NCBI GenBank assembly: GCA_934645175.1
Contig: CAKUDE010000008.1
Span: 1 to 64,000, forward strand
Source: an uncultured Oscillospiraceae bacterium
GTDB taxonomy: Bacteria > Bacillota > Clostridia > Oscillospirales > Oscillospiraceae
DNA: 64,000 bases
Direction of reading: 5' to 3'
Below, in pieces: positions 42,551 to 49,524 of this stretch (its first letter is position 1; every line of letters starts with the position of its first letter). The notes below the pieces were generated by a model. The model saw only the letters and a list, made by a program, of their open reading frames with translations, was not told the origin of the DNA and searched no databases. A program made the translations under genes and the position numbers.

Positions 42551-42943
42551 TCAGGCTTTTAATATGTGTCTCTCGCTCATCTTCTGCTCTCCGTCGGGCG
42601 TTTTCAGCAGATAATACCATCCGTCGCCTTCGTAGCTCCTCTTCAGAACCTTAGCGTGACAGGTTATTCTGTTTCCGTGCAAGTAGCTGTGAATGTAAAG
42701 CACTGTTTCACCCACGGCAAATTGGGGCTTCGGTTTGTCGGAATCATATCCGCCTCCGCAGCCGCCGGACACATTGCCCAGCTCGTCATCGGAAAGCTCT
42801 TCCGAGGCCGGATGGAGCTTTGAAAAATACGCCTTTGCTTCCTCTTCGGTCAGCGCATAGTCGTTTTCTGCGGCAAGCGTCATCAGCTCCTCCGCCGTTT
42901 TTGCTTCCCTGGCCTTTGTCAGCAGTTCCTTGTTCAATTCCAT
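42551..42943 (-). CDS. Nif11-like leader protein with SH3-like C-terminus
   Basis: Protein of 130 residues with the standard leader (MELNKELLTKAREAKTAEEL ... SDDELGNVSGG), but the Cys-rich domain is replaced. After CGGG and a Pro-rich linker comes a probable small beta barrel (FAVGETVLYIHSYLHG, HAKVLKRSYEGDGWYYLLKT, KMSERHILKA), resembling an SH3-like or KOW-type fold. Only the gene at 44319 has a comparable payload. This shows the leader is combined with at least two unrelated domains. Confidence 0.82.
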   Translation of the reverse strand: MELNKELLTKAREAKTAEELMTLAAENDYALTEEEAKAYFSKLHPASEELSDDELGNVSGGCGGGYDSDKPKPQFAVGETVLYIHSYLHGNRITCHAKVLKRSYEGDGWYYLLKTPDGEQKMSERHILKA

Positions 42944-42961
42944 TACACTAACCTCCGCTGA

Positions 42962-43354
42962 TTATTTTTTGTTGCACGGATTGTTGCAGAGCCAGAGACC
43001 CTTTTCATAGCTGCAGAACTTGCAGTTGCTGCACACCACCATGCAGTCGCACGCTATGCAGCGTCGCTGATGGATCGGCGCGGGCATACCGTCCTTCTTG
43101 CAGCTCCAACCGTAGCACCAGTGGCCTACCGTAACGACCAGACGCCCGTCGCCCTTATGGCAGCCGCCGCCTGCGACATTGTCCAGCTCATCGTCGTTCA
43201 CCTCACCCGTCTGCGGGTGAAGCCGTTCAAAATACGCCTTTGCGCTCTCTTCGGTCAGCTCCTCGCCGTTTTCCTTTGCGAACGCCATCAGTTCTTCAGG
43301 TGTTTTTGCAGACTTTGCCTTTTCAATCAGTTCGTTTGTCAGTTTGTTTTCCAC
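42962..43354 (-). CDS. Nif11-like leader protein with Cys-rich C-terminus
   Basis: Protein of 130 residues. The leader (MENKLTNELIEKAKSAKTPE) is close to that of the last gene, at 39954, and ends at DELDNVAGG. The C-terminal domain has GCHKGDGRLVVTVGHWC, CYGWSCKKDG, core CIACDCMVVCSNC and CSYEKGLWLCN, eleven Cys in all. Confidence 0.85.
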   Translation of the reverse strand: MENKLTNELIEKAKSAKTPEELMAFAKENGEELTEESAKAYFERLHPQTGEVNDDELDNVAGGGCHKGDGRLVVTVGHWCYGWSCKKDGMPAPIHQRRCIACDCMVVCSNCKFCSYEKGLWLCNNPCNKK

Positions 43355-43387
43355 AGTGTAAAATCCCCTTTCCTGCAGTCCCGGCAG

Positions 43388-43618
43388 TTACAGCCGCCGC
43401 GACCGGTCCAGCTTCCCGTCGTCGGCCTGGCAGCCGCCGCCTGCCACGTTGTTCAGCTCGTCGTCGGAAAGGCCGCCCATTTTGGGGTTGAGACGCTCAA
43501 AATATGTCTTTGCCGCTTCTTCCGTCAGATCGACGCCGTTCTCCTTTGCGAGAGCCATCAGCTCCTCGGGAGTTTTTGCCGTCTTTGCTTTTTCCAGCAG
43601 TTCCTTGTTCAGTTCCAT
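43388..43618 (-). CDS. Truncated Nif11-like leader protein
   Basis: Short member of 76 residues with an intact leader (MELNKELLEKAKTAKTPEEL ... SDDELNNVAGG) that stops soon after GCQADDGKLDRSRRL. The DNA just past the break still encodes CNCRDC in another frame, a likely relic of the Cys-rich core, so a frameshift or deletion probably removed the payload. AAAGGAG precedes the ATG, so the leader could still be made. It may be a decaying copy or a stand-alone leader. Confidence 0.7.
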   Translation of the reverse strand: MELNKELLEKAKTAKTPEELMALAKENGVDLTEEAAKTYFERLNPKMGGLSDDELNNVAGGGCQADDGKLDRSRRL

Positions 43619-43650
43619 AATGATTCTCCTTTTATTTCTCTGATTTATAA

Positions 43651-44067
43651 TCATCTCCGGTTCGCCGGATGGTAGCATTCGCGAGGCTCCATCGCCTTGG
43701 CCGCCCGTATGATCGCTTCCAACACGGTCGCCCAAAGGCCGGCGGTGATCGCATTGGGATCGATGCCCCAATATCTGCATCTGCAGCAGGTGCCCTCCAC
43801 GCCGAAGGTGGATTGTCCGGCCTGATAATGCTTGCATCGATAACCGCAGGTCGTCTTGAGACGCCCGTCGCCCGAGTAGCATCTGCCGCCTGCCACGTTG
43901 CTCAGCTCGTCATCGGGAAGCTCGCCCGTCACAGGATGGAGCCGGTCAAAGCACGCCCTCGCATCTTCCCCGGTCAGCTCGACGCCGTTTTCCTTTGCAA
44001 GAGCCGTCAACTCCTCGACCGTTTTGGTCGCTTTTGCTTTTGCGAGTAATTCGTCGGTTAATTCCAT
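43651..44067 (-). CDS. Nif11-like leader protein with divergent C-terminus
   Basis: Protein of 138 residues. The leader (MELTDELLAKAKATKTVEEL) ends at PDDELSNVAGG. The C-terminus starts like the Cys-rich class (RCYSGDGRLKTTCGYRC) and has CCRC, but then diverges into a helical segment (NAITAGLWATVLEAIIRAAK) and loses the invariant core and WLCN tail. It may bind one metal at most, or have a changed role. Confidence 0.78.
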   Translation of the reverse strand: MELTDELLAKAKATKTVEELTALAKENGVELTGEDARACFDRLHPVTGELPDDELSNVAGGRCYSGDGRLKTTCGYRCKHYQAGQSTFGVEGTCCRCRYWGIDPNAITAGLWATVLEAIIRAAKAMEPRECYHPANRR

Positions 44068-44094
44068 TCTGACAATCCTCCCAATCCGGTCGTC

Positions 44095-44274
44095 TCAGCG
44101 GCGATCGTCTCTTCTGTGGCTGGGGGTGTATTTGTCCTCTGCACGTTGTCCCCGCTGCGCCTGATCGGTATCGTGCTGTCCGGCGTCTTCCTTTACGCCG
44201 CCGGTCACGGCATTCAAGGCCTCCTCGGGCAACTCGACGCCGTTTTCTTTTTTGGTTTCCTTATTCATTTCCAT
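44095..44274 (-). CDS. Minimal Nif11-like leader peptide
   Basis: Peptide of 59 residues. MEMNKE is joined directly to TKKENGVELPEEALNAVTGG, so the middle helix and the acidic HPxxGEL segment of the usual leader are missing. After the double glycine lies a polar, Cys-free tail rich in Gln, Asp and Arg. This shortened layout looks more like a classical double-glycine peptide precursor than the other members. It may be a deletion product or a functional short peptide. An RBS-like GGAGG stands before the ATG. Confidence 0.6.
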   Translation of the reverse strand: MEMNKETKKENGVELPEEALNAVTGGVKEDAGQHDTDQAQRGQRAEDKYTPSHRRDDRR

Positions 44275-44318
44275 TGTAATCCTCCTGCAATATGTCAAAT
44301 AATTATTTTCGAGCAAGG

Positions 44319-44705
44319 TTACTCGGGCATGGCGACCAAAGATTTAATGTCACCCTCATGAATCGCGTCTTTATCTGCGTCAATCCAGTAGAACCAGAAG
44401 CCTTCTATATACTTTCTTGCCGTGATCTGGCCCTCGGACATGGTTCCGTACCGGTATGCGAGGACAATGGAGCCGATTTTGTATCGCGGAGCCGGGCGGG
44501 GCTCACTGCTGCCGCCGCAGCCGCTGCCGGTAACATTTTCAAGCTCCTCGTCGGATATCGCGCCGTCCCGCGGTCGAAGCAGGGTAAAGTAGTCGTTCGC
44601 TTCCGCTTCGGAGATTTCAACGCCGTTTTCCTTTGCAAGTCGAAGCAACGCTTCGGGAGAGTCCGCGGCTTTTGCTTTTTCCAGCATTTCGTCTGTCAGT
44701 TTCAT
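44319..44705 (-). CDS. Nif11-like leader protein with SH3-like C-terminus
   Basis: Protein of 128 residues. The leader (MKLTDEMLEKAKAADSPEAL) ends in DEELENVTGSG, so the double glycine is altered to GSG. After CGG and a Pro-rich linker comes a beta-barrel-like domain (YKIGSIVLAYRYGTMSEGQI, GFWFYWIDADKDAI, HEGDIKSLV) related to the payload of the gene at 42551. GAGGTG lies eight bases before the ATG. The altered processing site may prevent cleavage. Confidence 0.8.
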   Translation of the reverse strand: MKLTDEMLEKAKAADSPEALLRLAKENGVEISEAEANDYFTLLRPRDGAISDEELENVTGSGCGGSSEPRPAPRYKIGSIVLAYRYGTMSEGQITARKYIEGFWFYWIDADKDAIHEGDIKSLVAMPE

Positions 44706-44717
44706 TCTCAATTCACC

Positions 44718-45098
44718 TCAGCTTCCATAGGTACAGAGCCAAAGGCCCTTTTCGTACTTGTTAAAAATGCACTGGCTGCATACGGCAAGCTCGCCGCATT
44801 TACTGCACCACTTTCCAATGGCACTCTTGCGATATTTTTCACCGCAGGACCAGCAGCGCCACTTCGAGCAGGAATGGAGCGCCGACACCACGGTCTCATC
44901 GCCCTTCTTGCACCCGCCGCCGGAAACATTGTTCAGCTCCTCCTCGCTGAGCTCGCCCGTCTCGGGGTGCAGAAGGTCCAGATACGCATTGGCACTTTCC
45001 TCGGTCATTTCTACGCCGTTTTCCTTCGCAAGCGCCATCAGCTCTTCCGCCGATTTTGCCTCCTTTGCTTTTATAAGCAGCTCCTTGTTCATTTCCAT
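44718..45098 (-). CDS. Nif11-like leader protein with Cys-rich C-terminus
   Basis: Protein of 126 residues. The leader (MEMNKELLIKAKEAKSAEEL) ends at EEELNNVSGG. The C-terminal domain has GCKKGDETVVSALHSC, CSKWRCWSCGEKY, core CSKCGELAVCSQC and the YEKGLWLC tail. It is the second gene from the promoter. Confidence 0.85.
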   Translation of the reverse strand: MEMNKELLIKAKEAKSAEELMALAKENGVEMTEESANAYLDLLHPETGELSEEELNNVSGGGCKKGDETVVSALHSCSKWRCWSCGEKYRKSAIGKWCSKCGELAVCSQCIFNKYEKGLWLCTYGS

Positions 45099-45117
45099 CA
45101 GGCATTCTCCTTTCGTT

Positions 45118-45516
45118 TTACCGTTTTGATTGGTTGCAGAGCCAGGTATTCTTGAGATTCAGGCTGTATTTACAGGTCTTGCAGACTGCAACTCTGTTGC
45201 AAATCGGGCAAACCGGGACAAAACCGGAGTCCAGGCAAAAGCGTGTGCCGTGATCCTTGCAGACCCACAAATCACAGCTATGCGTCGGATTGACAACAAG
45301 CCGGCCGTCGCGCATATGACAGCCGCCGCTTACATTGCTCAGTTCATTGTCCGAAAGCTCGCCCATCCTTGGGTGGAGCTGTGCAAAATATATTTGCGCC
45401 TGCTCCGGCGTCATTTCGTAGCCGGCCTGCTGCGCAAGAGCTGCGAGCTCCTCTGCACTCCGGGCACGAAGGGCCTTTTCGATCAGTTCACCGGGGAAAT
45501 CCATGGGTTCTCTCAT
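45118..45516 (-). CDS. Nif11-like leader protein with Cys-rich C-terminus (first gene of array)
   Basis: Promoter-proximal member of 132 residues and the most diverged Cys-rich copy. The leader (ELIEKALRARSAEELAALAQ) ends at DNELSNVSGG (residue 65). The core is intact: C-x4-C (CDLWVC), then CPICNRVAVCKTC. The usual tail is changed to NLKNTWLCN. GGAGAG lies before the ATG, and the promoter with its palindromic operator is about 65 bp upstream. Divergence suggests it is the oldest copy. Confidence 0.83.
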   Translation of the reverse strand: MREPMDFPGELIEKALRARSAEELAALAQQAGYEMTPEQAQIYFAQLHPRMGELSDNELSNVSGGCHMRDGRLVVNPTHSCDLWVCKDHGTRFCLDSGFVPVCPICNRVAVCKTCKYSLNLKNTWLCNQSKR

Positions 45517-45567
45517 CTCTCCTTCTTCACGCAGCGGCAGGGATCAATCCGCTGTTTTGTGTAACAA

Positions 45568-45583
45568 TTGGTATGTATACCAA
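45568..45583. promoter_or_regulatory. Palindromic operator of the Nif11-like array
   Basis: TTGGTAT-GT-ATACCAA is a perfect 7-bp-arm palindrome that abuts the minus-strand -10 box and covers the expected start site. GTAT/ATAC symmetry resembles sites of GntR-type (YtrA subfamily) repressors. No such regulator is in the window. Confidence 0.65.
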
Positions 45584-45611
45584 GTATACACCACATCTTC
45601 GGAAATTGCAA
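45583..45611 (-). promoter_or_regulatory. Promoter of the Nif11-like array
   Basis: On the minus strand TTGCAA (45606-45611), a 17-base spacer and TATACT (45583-45588). No comparable promoter was seen between the array genes. Confidence 0.75.
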
Positions 45612-45701
45612 GCCCTTTTTTGCAAAAAAATTGAAATATTCTTCGAACCGATACCTGCGGCACGGAAGCGCGAAAAAAATAAAAATTTTCCGATTTTTCT
45701 C

Positions 45702-45730
45702 TTGCTTTTTCGAAAGAACTTTGCTATTAT
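45702..45730 (+). promoter_or_regulatory. Promoter of rpmB
   Basis: TTGCTT (45702-45707), a 17-base spacer with TTTGC before the -10, and TATTAT (45725-45730). Confidence 0.65.
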
Positions 45731-45793
45731 ATAGGTCGTCTGCGTGGAACTGCCACGCATCGGTGATTTTTGTAACGATTGGAGGTGCAGTAA

Positions 45794-45982
45794 TTGGCAA
45801 AGTGCGATTTTTGCGGTAAGGGTGTCACGTTCGGCATTAAGGTCTCCCACTCCCACCGTCGCTCCAACAGAGCTTGGAAGCCCAACGTAAAGCGTGTTAA
45901 GGCGATCGTTGACGGCTCCCCCCGCCATGTGTACGTCTGTACCAGATGCCTCCGTTCCAACAAGGTTGAGCGCGCAATCTGA
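45794..45982 (+). CDS. rpmB: Large ribosomal subunit protein bL28
   Basis: Ribosomal protein of 62 residues. AKCDFCGKGVTFGIKVSHSH and VYVCTRCLRSNKV show the zinc-binding form with two Cys pairs (C-x2-C at both ends). The start is TTG, with TTGGAGG nine bases upstream. It is a single-gene unit with its own promoter and terminator, divergent from the Nif11-like array. Confidence 0.96.
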   Translation: MAKCDFCGKGVTFGIKVSHSHRRSNRAWKPNVKRVKAIVDGSPRHVYVCTRCLRSNKVERAI

Positions 45983-46004
45983 TTCGCGTCATACGGAAAA
46001 AACA

Positions 46005-46028
46005 AACAGGACGGTCTCCCGTCCTGTT
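46005..46028 (+). terminator. Terminator of rpmB
   Basis: AACAGGACGG (46005-46014) pairs with CCGTCCTGTT (46019-46028), followed by TTTCTTTTT. Confidence 0.9.
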
Positions 46029-46060
46029 TTTCTTTTTGCCCGCGCAGGCGGGCAGGCTTG

Positions 46061-46783
46061 TCAATTCTTCTTTTTTCGCGGCGCCTTCTCGAGCAGCGCA
46101 GCCAGATACTGCTCCAGCTCGGTTTTCAGCGAGCCGGGCGTATGAAGCGGCAGCAGGAAGTGATGCTTCAGGCGGTTTTCCTGCGCACGCCGCTGCACGG
46201 ACAGCTTGAACTGTTCATAACGGATCTGCAATTTGTGCTCCCCGGCGAATTCGCGGATCTTTGCGGCCACGCGGAACGAATCAAACACATCCACAAGAAA
46301 CAGGCCGATGAAGATTCCGGTGAAGAAATGCAGCAGCGGGTGCTCACTCAGCCACGCGACGAGCGCCGTGAGCTTCGGGTGCAGCAAAAGCGCATAAGCC
46401 GCGCCCGCCAATGCCCAGATCAGGCTGAACAGCGGGCAAATGATCCCGTCGATGTTCCCGGGGCGGGTACTGTAATCCCAGAGACGGACATGGAAATATC
46501 GCGTAAATATCACGCCCGTGACATACTCGATTGCGGTCATTGCCACCGCGATCAGTCCGATGCGCACCAGAAGCTGCGCGGTCTGCGAATGCAGGGGCAG
46601 CCCGATGCTGCACAAGCCGTAAAGCGCGAGCACGCCGAAGCCGTAAAGGGGCAGGCACGGACCGTTCAGAAAGCCGGGGTTGACCCACTTGCCGTGCACG
46701 GCACGGCGAAAGAAAAACTCCGTCACCCAGCCCAATCCGCCGCCGAGCAGGAACAACGCGGACAGCGCCGTGACAAGACTCAT
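46061..46783 (-). CDS. Putative ABC-transporter type IV (CmpB-like) membrane protein
   Basis: Polytopic membrane protein of 240 residues. The N-terminal pattern GGGLGWVTEFFFRR, then NPGFLNGPCLPLYGFGVLAL, matches the CmpB/PF06541 family described as a putative ABC-transporter type IV. About six hydrophobic helices run to residue 170, followed by a basic cytosolic tail. No ATPase partner is adjacent. It overlaps the DUF308 gene by 4 bp, so both are one operon. The family role is unproven. Confidence 0.78.
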   Translation of the reverse strand: MSLVTALSALFLLGGGLGWVTEFFFRRAVHGKWVNPGFLNGPCLPLYGFGVLALYGLCSIGLPLHSQTAQLLVRIGLIAVAMTAIEYVTGVIFTRYFHVRLWDYSTRPGNIDGIICPLFSLIWALAGAAYALLLHPKLTALVAWLSEHPLLHFFTGIFIGLFLVDVFDSFRVAAKIREFAGEHKLQIRYEQFKLSVQRRAQENRLKHHFLLPLHTPGSLKTELEQYLAALLEKAPRKKKN

Positions 46784-47382
46784 TCGTCTACGTCCTCATA
46801 CCATTCGGCGTCGATCACCTTGCGGGGCATCTGCTTCATCAGGCGGGAGATCGTCCAAAGCGCGCTCAGATTCATAATCCCCTCGCACAGCAGGGTCACG
46901 CCGAGATAGATCATCAGGAAGCTGCTGCCGAGATACGGATGCAGGAGCAGCAGCACGCCGCAAACCGCCGACGCGAGCGACATCAGCAGCAGCACCCACC
47001 ACTGGCGCAGACCGTAACGGTGCGCGTCAAGGCTGATCTGGAGCTTGAAGATACCGTCAACAATAATATAAGCGCCCAGTACAATGGTCAGGAAGGTCAT
47101 AACGCTCGACGGAAACATCAGGACGAGCACACCCAGCAGAACCAGCAGAATGCCCATCGACAGATCATAGCGGAACAGCAGTCCCCAGCCGCCGCGGGTA
47201 AAATACGCCGTCAGGCGGGCACAGCCGTAGGCAATGAGCAGAACGCCGAACACGATACCCAGCACACGCGCGGAAATTTCCGGAAGCGCCAGCAGCACGA
47301 TGCCCAGAGCACACAGAGCAAAGGAAATAAACAGATACGACAGTTTCGCCGCGCGAAGCGGGGAATTGGAACGTTTGGCCAT
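46780..47382 (-). CDS. DUF308 (HdeD-like) membrane protein
   Basis: Membrane protein of 200 residues with six helices arranged as internally repeated pairs (GIVLLALPEISARVLGIVFG, GILLVLLGVLVLMFPSSVMT, GVLLLLHPYLGSSFLMIYLG), the pattern of the DUF308/HdeD family. HdeD is linked to acid resistance in E. coli, but this cannot be carried over safely. The start MAKRSN has AAAGGAG eight bases upstream. It is first in a two-gene unit with the CmpB-like gene. Confidence 0.85.
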   Translation of the reverse strand: MAKRSNSPLRAAKLSYLFISFALCALGIVLLALPEISARVLGIVFGVLLIAYGCARLTAYFTRGGWGLLFRYDLSMGILLVLLGVLVLMFPSSVMTFLTIVLGAYIIVDGIFKLQISLDAHRYGLRQWWVLLLMSLASAVCGVLLLLHPYLGSSFLMIYLGVTLLCEGIMNLSALWTISRLMKQMPRKVIDAEWYEDVDE

Positions 47383-47411
47383 GGATAACACTCCTTTTGT
47401 TCTTTTTTATC

Positions 47412-47440
47412 AGTATAGCGCCGCTTTTTCGGCAAGACAA
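47412..47440 (-). promoter_or_regulatory. Promoter of the DUF308-CmpB-like operon
   Basis: On the minus strand TTGTCT (47435-47440), a 17-base spacer and TATACT (47412-47417). Confidence 0.6.
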
Positions 47441-47451
47441 TAGACAAAACG

Positions 47452-47481
47452 CCCCGTTTGTAAAATTTTTTACAAACGGGG
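47452..47481 (-). terminator. Terminator of the der-plsY-gpsA-gtrA operon
   Basis: A perfect 14-bp stem CCCCGTTTGTAAAA/TTTTACAAACGGGG with a two-base centre, followed by TTTTG on the minus strand. Confidence 0.85.
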
Positions 47482-47486
47482 ACATT

Positions 47487-47900
47487 TTATTCGCGGCTGT
47501 CAATGCTGCCGCGAAATACCACGAAACGATCGTAAAGGAACTCCAGAACAAAATTCAGGACCATATTGATCGCCGTGGCAAGGTATGCGTTCCAGTGCAG
47601 GCCGTTTGTCAGAAACGCCTCCAGCCAGGTGGACGCCGGAGTGAAAACCGCATAGAAGGCCGCAACCTTCAGCATGGCTACGGGAATGTTGTTTGCCGAC
47701 CGGAAGGTGAAGCGGCGGTTGAGCGTGAAATTCCACACCACCGACAGAACCAACGCGATCAGATAGCTCAGCCATTCATAAAGGTGCAGCAGCTCAAACA
47801 GCAGCGTAAACGTACCGAGCTGAATGACACCCGCAGAAACGGAAAACAGCAGAAATTTAACGGAGCGCAGCAGCTCCTTCTTGCGGTTTGTCTGATTCAT
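47487..47900 (-). CDS. GtrA-family membrane protein
   Basis: Small membrane protein of 137 residues with four helices. RSVKFLLFSVSAGVIQLGTF and NFTLNRRFTFRSANN match the GtrA family, whose members are thought to help move lipid-linked sugars across the membrane for surface glycosylation. No glycosyltransferase partner is adjacent. The ATG overlaps the gpsA stop (ATGA) and has GGAG eight bases upstream. It is last in the der-plsY-gpsA-gtrA run. Confidence 0.85.
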   Translation of the reverse strand: MNQTNRKKELLRSVKFLLFSVSAGVIQLGTFTLLFELLHLYEWLSYLIALVLSVVWNFTLNRRFTFRSANNIPVAMLKVAAFYAVFTPASTWLEAFLTNGLHWNAYLATAINMVLNFVLEFLYDRFVVFRGSIDSRE

Positions 47901-48898
47901 CTTGCCCACTCCGCATCTTCAATTTCACAGGCCTTCTGGCGCAGCATCAGCGCATCAAGCGCCTCGTGCGGTCGGCCGCCCTCGTACAGGAGCTGATAGG
48001 CGGCACGGGTAATCGGCATGGTTACGCCGTAGCGCCCGGCAAGCTCGGCAGTCGACGCCGTTGCATAGTAACCCTCGACAACTGCACCGACCTGACGCAT
48101 CGCCTCAGCCACGGGCACGCCCTGCCCTATGAGAATCCCCGCGCGGCGGTTGCGCGAGTGCATGGAGGTGCAGGTGACAATCAGGTCGCCCACACCCGCC
48201 AGTCCCGCCAGCGTCTCGCGCTTCGCGCCCATCGCCATCCCGAGACGGGCGACCTCGGACAGGCCGCGCGTCATTAAGAGCGCTTTGGCATTGTCGCCGT
48301 AGCCCATACCGTCACAGATGCCTGCGCAGAGTGCGATGACGTTCTTAAACGCCGCGCCCAGCTCTACGCCCACGATGTCCGGGCTGGTATAAACGCGAAG
48401 GCGCTCGCCCATAAATGCGCTCTGTACCGTCTCGGCCAACGTACGGTCCGGGCAGGCAGCCACAACGCCGGTGGGATTCCCCCGGCTGACCTCCTCGGCG
48501 TGCGAAGGGCCGGACAGGGCAACGACGGTCTTCCCCGTTTCCTGTCCGATGATCTGGCTCATACGCAGGCCGGAATGCGCCTCAATCCCCTTTGTCACGG
48601 AGACGGGCACAGCCGATTCCGAGATGTATGGTGCAAACTTCCGCGCCGTCTCACGCACGGCAAACGAAGGCGTTGCAAATACGAGCAGCTCCGCCCCCCG
48701 TGCATCGCAGACGCGGTCGGTGAAACGAAGCGTGTCCGGCAGCGTCACGCCCGGGAGATAGGGATTCTGCCGTGTCTGTGCAAGCCGGCGGCAGCTCTCG
48801 GCGCTGTGTGACCAAAGCGTCACGTTATGACCGTTCTTCAGCAGTACCAGCGCCAGCGCCGTGCCCCATGCACCGCTTCCGGCAACAAATGCATTCAT
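47897..48898 (-). CDS. gpsA: Glycerol-3-phosphate dehydrogenase [NAD(P)+]
   Basis: Dehydrogenase of 333 residues that makes sn-glycerol 3-phosphate for phospholipids. The NAD-binding loop is AGSGAWGTALA, and VVALSGPSHAEEVSRGNPT and GVELGAAFKNVIALCAGICDGMGYGDNAKALLMTRGL contribute catalytic Lys and substrate residues. It overlaps plsY by 4 bp; PlsY uses its product as acyl acceptor, so the pair is functionally coherent. Confidence 0.96.
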   Translation of the reverse strand: MNAFVAGSGAWGTALALVLLKNGHNVTLWSHSAESCRRLAQTRQNPYLPGVTLPDTLRFTDRVCDARGAELLVFATPSFAVRETARKFAPYISESAVPVSVTKGIEAHSGLRMSQIIGQETGKTVVALSGPSHAEEVSRGNPTGVVAACPDRTLAETVQSAFMGERLRVYTSPDIVGVELGAAFKNVIALCAGICDGMGYGDNAKALLMTRGLSEVARLGMAMGAKRETLAGLAGVGDLIVTCTSMHSRNRRAGILIGQGVPVAEAMRQVGAVVEGYYATASTAELAGRYGVTMPITRAAYQLLYEGGRPHEALDALMLRQKACEIEDAEWAR

Positions 48899-49521
48899 TT
48901 TCGCTGTCCCTCCTTCGGTTTACGCAGGCGGGTTTTAGTCTCCCTGCCGGTCAGCAGACGCGCAATGTTCTTACGGTGCATGAAAATCGCCAACGCCGCC
49001 ATGACAACAGCAATCAGCCAAACCTGCGGCTGCTCGGGAAAAAAGAAATAGTAGGCGATTCCGTAACCGACTGCGGCAAGGACGGAGCCGAGCGAAACAA
49101 AGCCGGTCGTCAGGTATGCCAGCAGGAAAACCCCAAACAGAATGGCAAAGATTCTCCAGTCCATCATGAGCGCCAGCCCCGCGGCACACATAATCCCTTT
49201 TCCGCCACGGAAACCGTAAGGCGCCGGGAATATATGACCGATCTGTGCGGCAAGCCCCGCGAGCATCTTGGCCAGCTCCGGCTGCTCCGGCAGCAGCGGC
49301 ACGGCAATCAGGCAGGCCAGGGCGGTCTTTCCCAGATCGACCAGTGCGACAAGCACCGTCGCCCAACCGCCGTAGCTGCGCAAAAAGTTCGTCAATCCTG
49401 CGTTTCCGCTGCCGTGCGTGCGCACGTCCTCCTTCTTGCCCAGATGCGAGACGACGATCGCTCCGTTGACACAGCCGAGCACATAGCCGACTGCAAGCAC
49501 GGCCAGAATGCGAATGACCAC
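48895..49521 (-). CDS. plsY: Acyl-phosphate-glycerol-3-phosphate acyltransferase
   Basis: Membrane acyltransferase of 208 residues that acylates position 1 of glycerol 3-phosphate. Family motifs are DVRTHGSGNAGLTNFLR, the GHIFPAPYGFRGGKGI loop and several membrane helices. A basic tail ends the protein. It sits 3 bp after der and overlaps gpsA by 4 bp, the conserved der-plsY-gpsA order of many Firmicutes. Confidence 0.95.
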   Translation of the reverse strand: MVIRILAVLAVGYVLGCVNGAIVVSHLGKKEDVRTHGSGNAGLTNFLRSYGGWATVLVALVDLGKTALACLIAVPLLPEQPELAKMLAGLAAQIGHIFPAPYGFRGGKGIMCAAGLALMMDWRIFAILFGVFLLAYLTTGFVSLGSVLAAVGYGIAYYFFFPEQPQVWLIAVVMAALAIFMHRKNIARLLTGRETKTRLRKPKEGQRK

Positions 49522-49524
49522 GGC

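Larger units (their letters stand above)
39954..45516 (-). repeat. Tandem array of 14 Nif11-like leader-peptide genes
   Basis: Fourteen related genes of about 180-417 bp run head to tail on the minus strand with gaps of 12-58 bp, no internal terminators seen, and one promoter upstream of the first. The repeated unit is about 400 bp; the leader-coding part is the most similar, especially between the pair at 41260-42060. No enzyme, transporter or recombinase gene interrupts the array. Both flanks are ordinary housekeeping genes (hprK and rpmB). Confidence 0.85.

Noticed and set aside
43651..43882. Upstream extension of the truncated array gene into its neighbour
   Set aside because: The frame overlaps the gene at 43651 and reads as non-coding; the ATG at 43618 with AAAGGAG is the natural start.
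39954..45516. CRISPR array
   Set aside because: The repeated unit is about 400 bp and protein-coding with ribosome sites; there are no short direct repeats with unique spacers.
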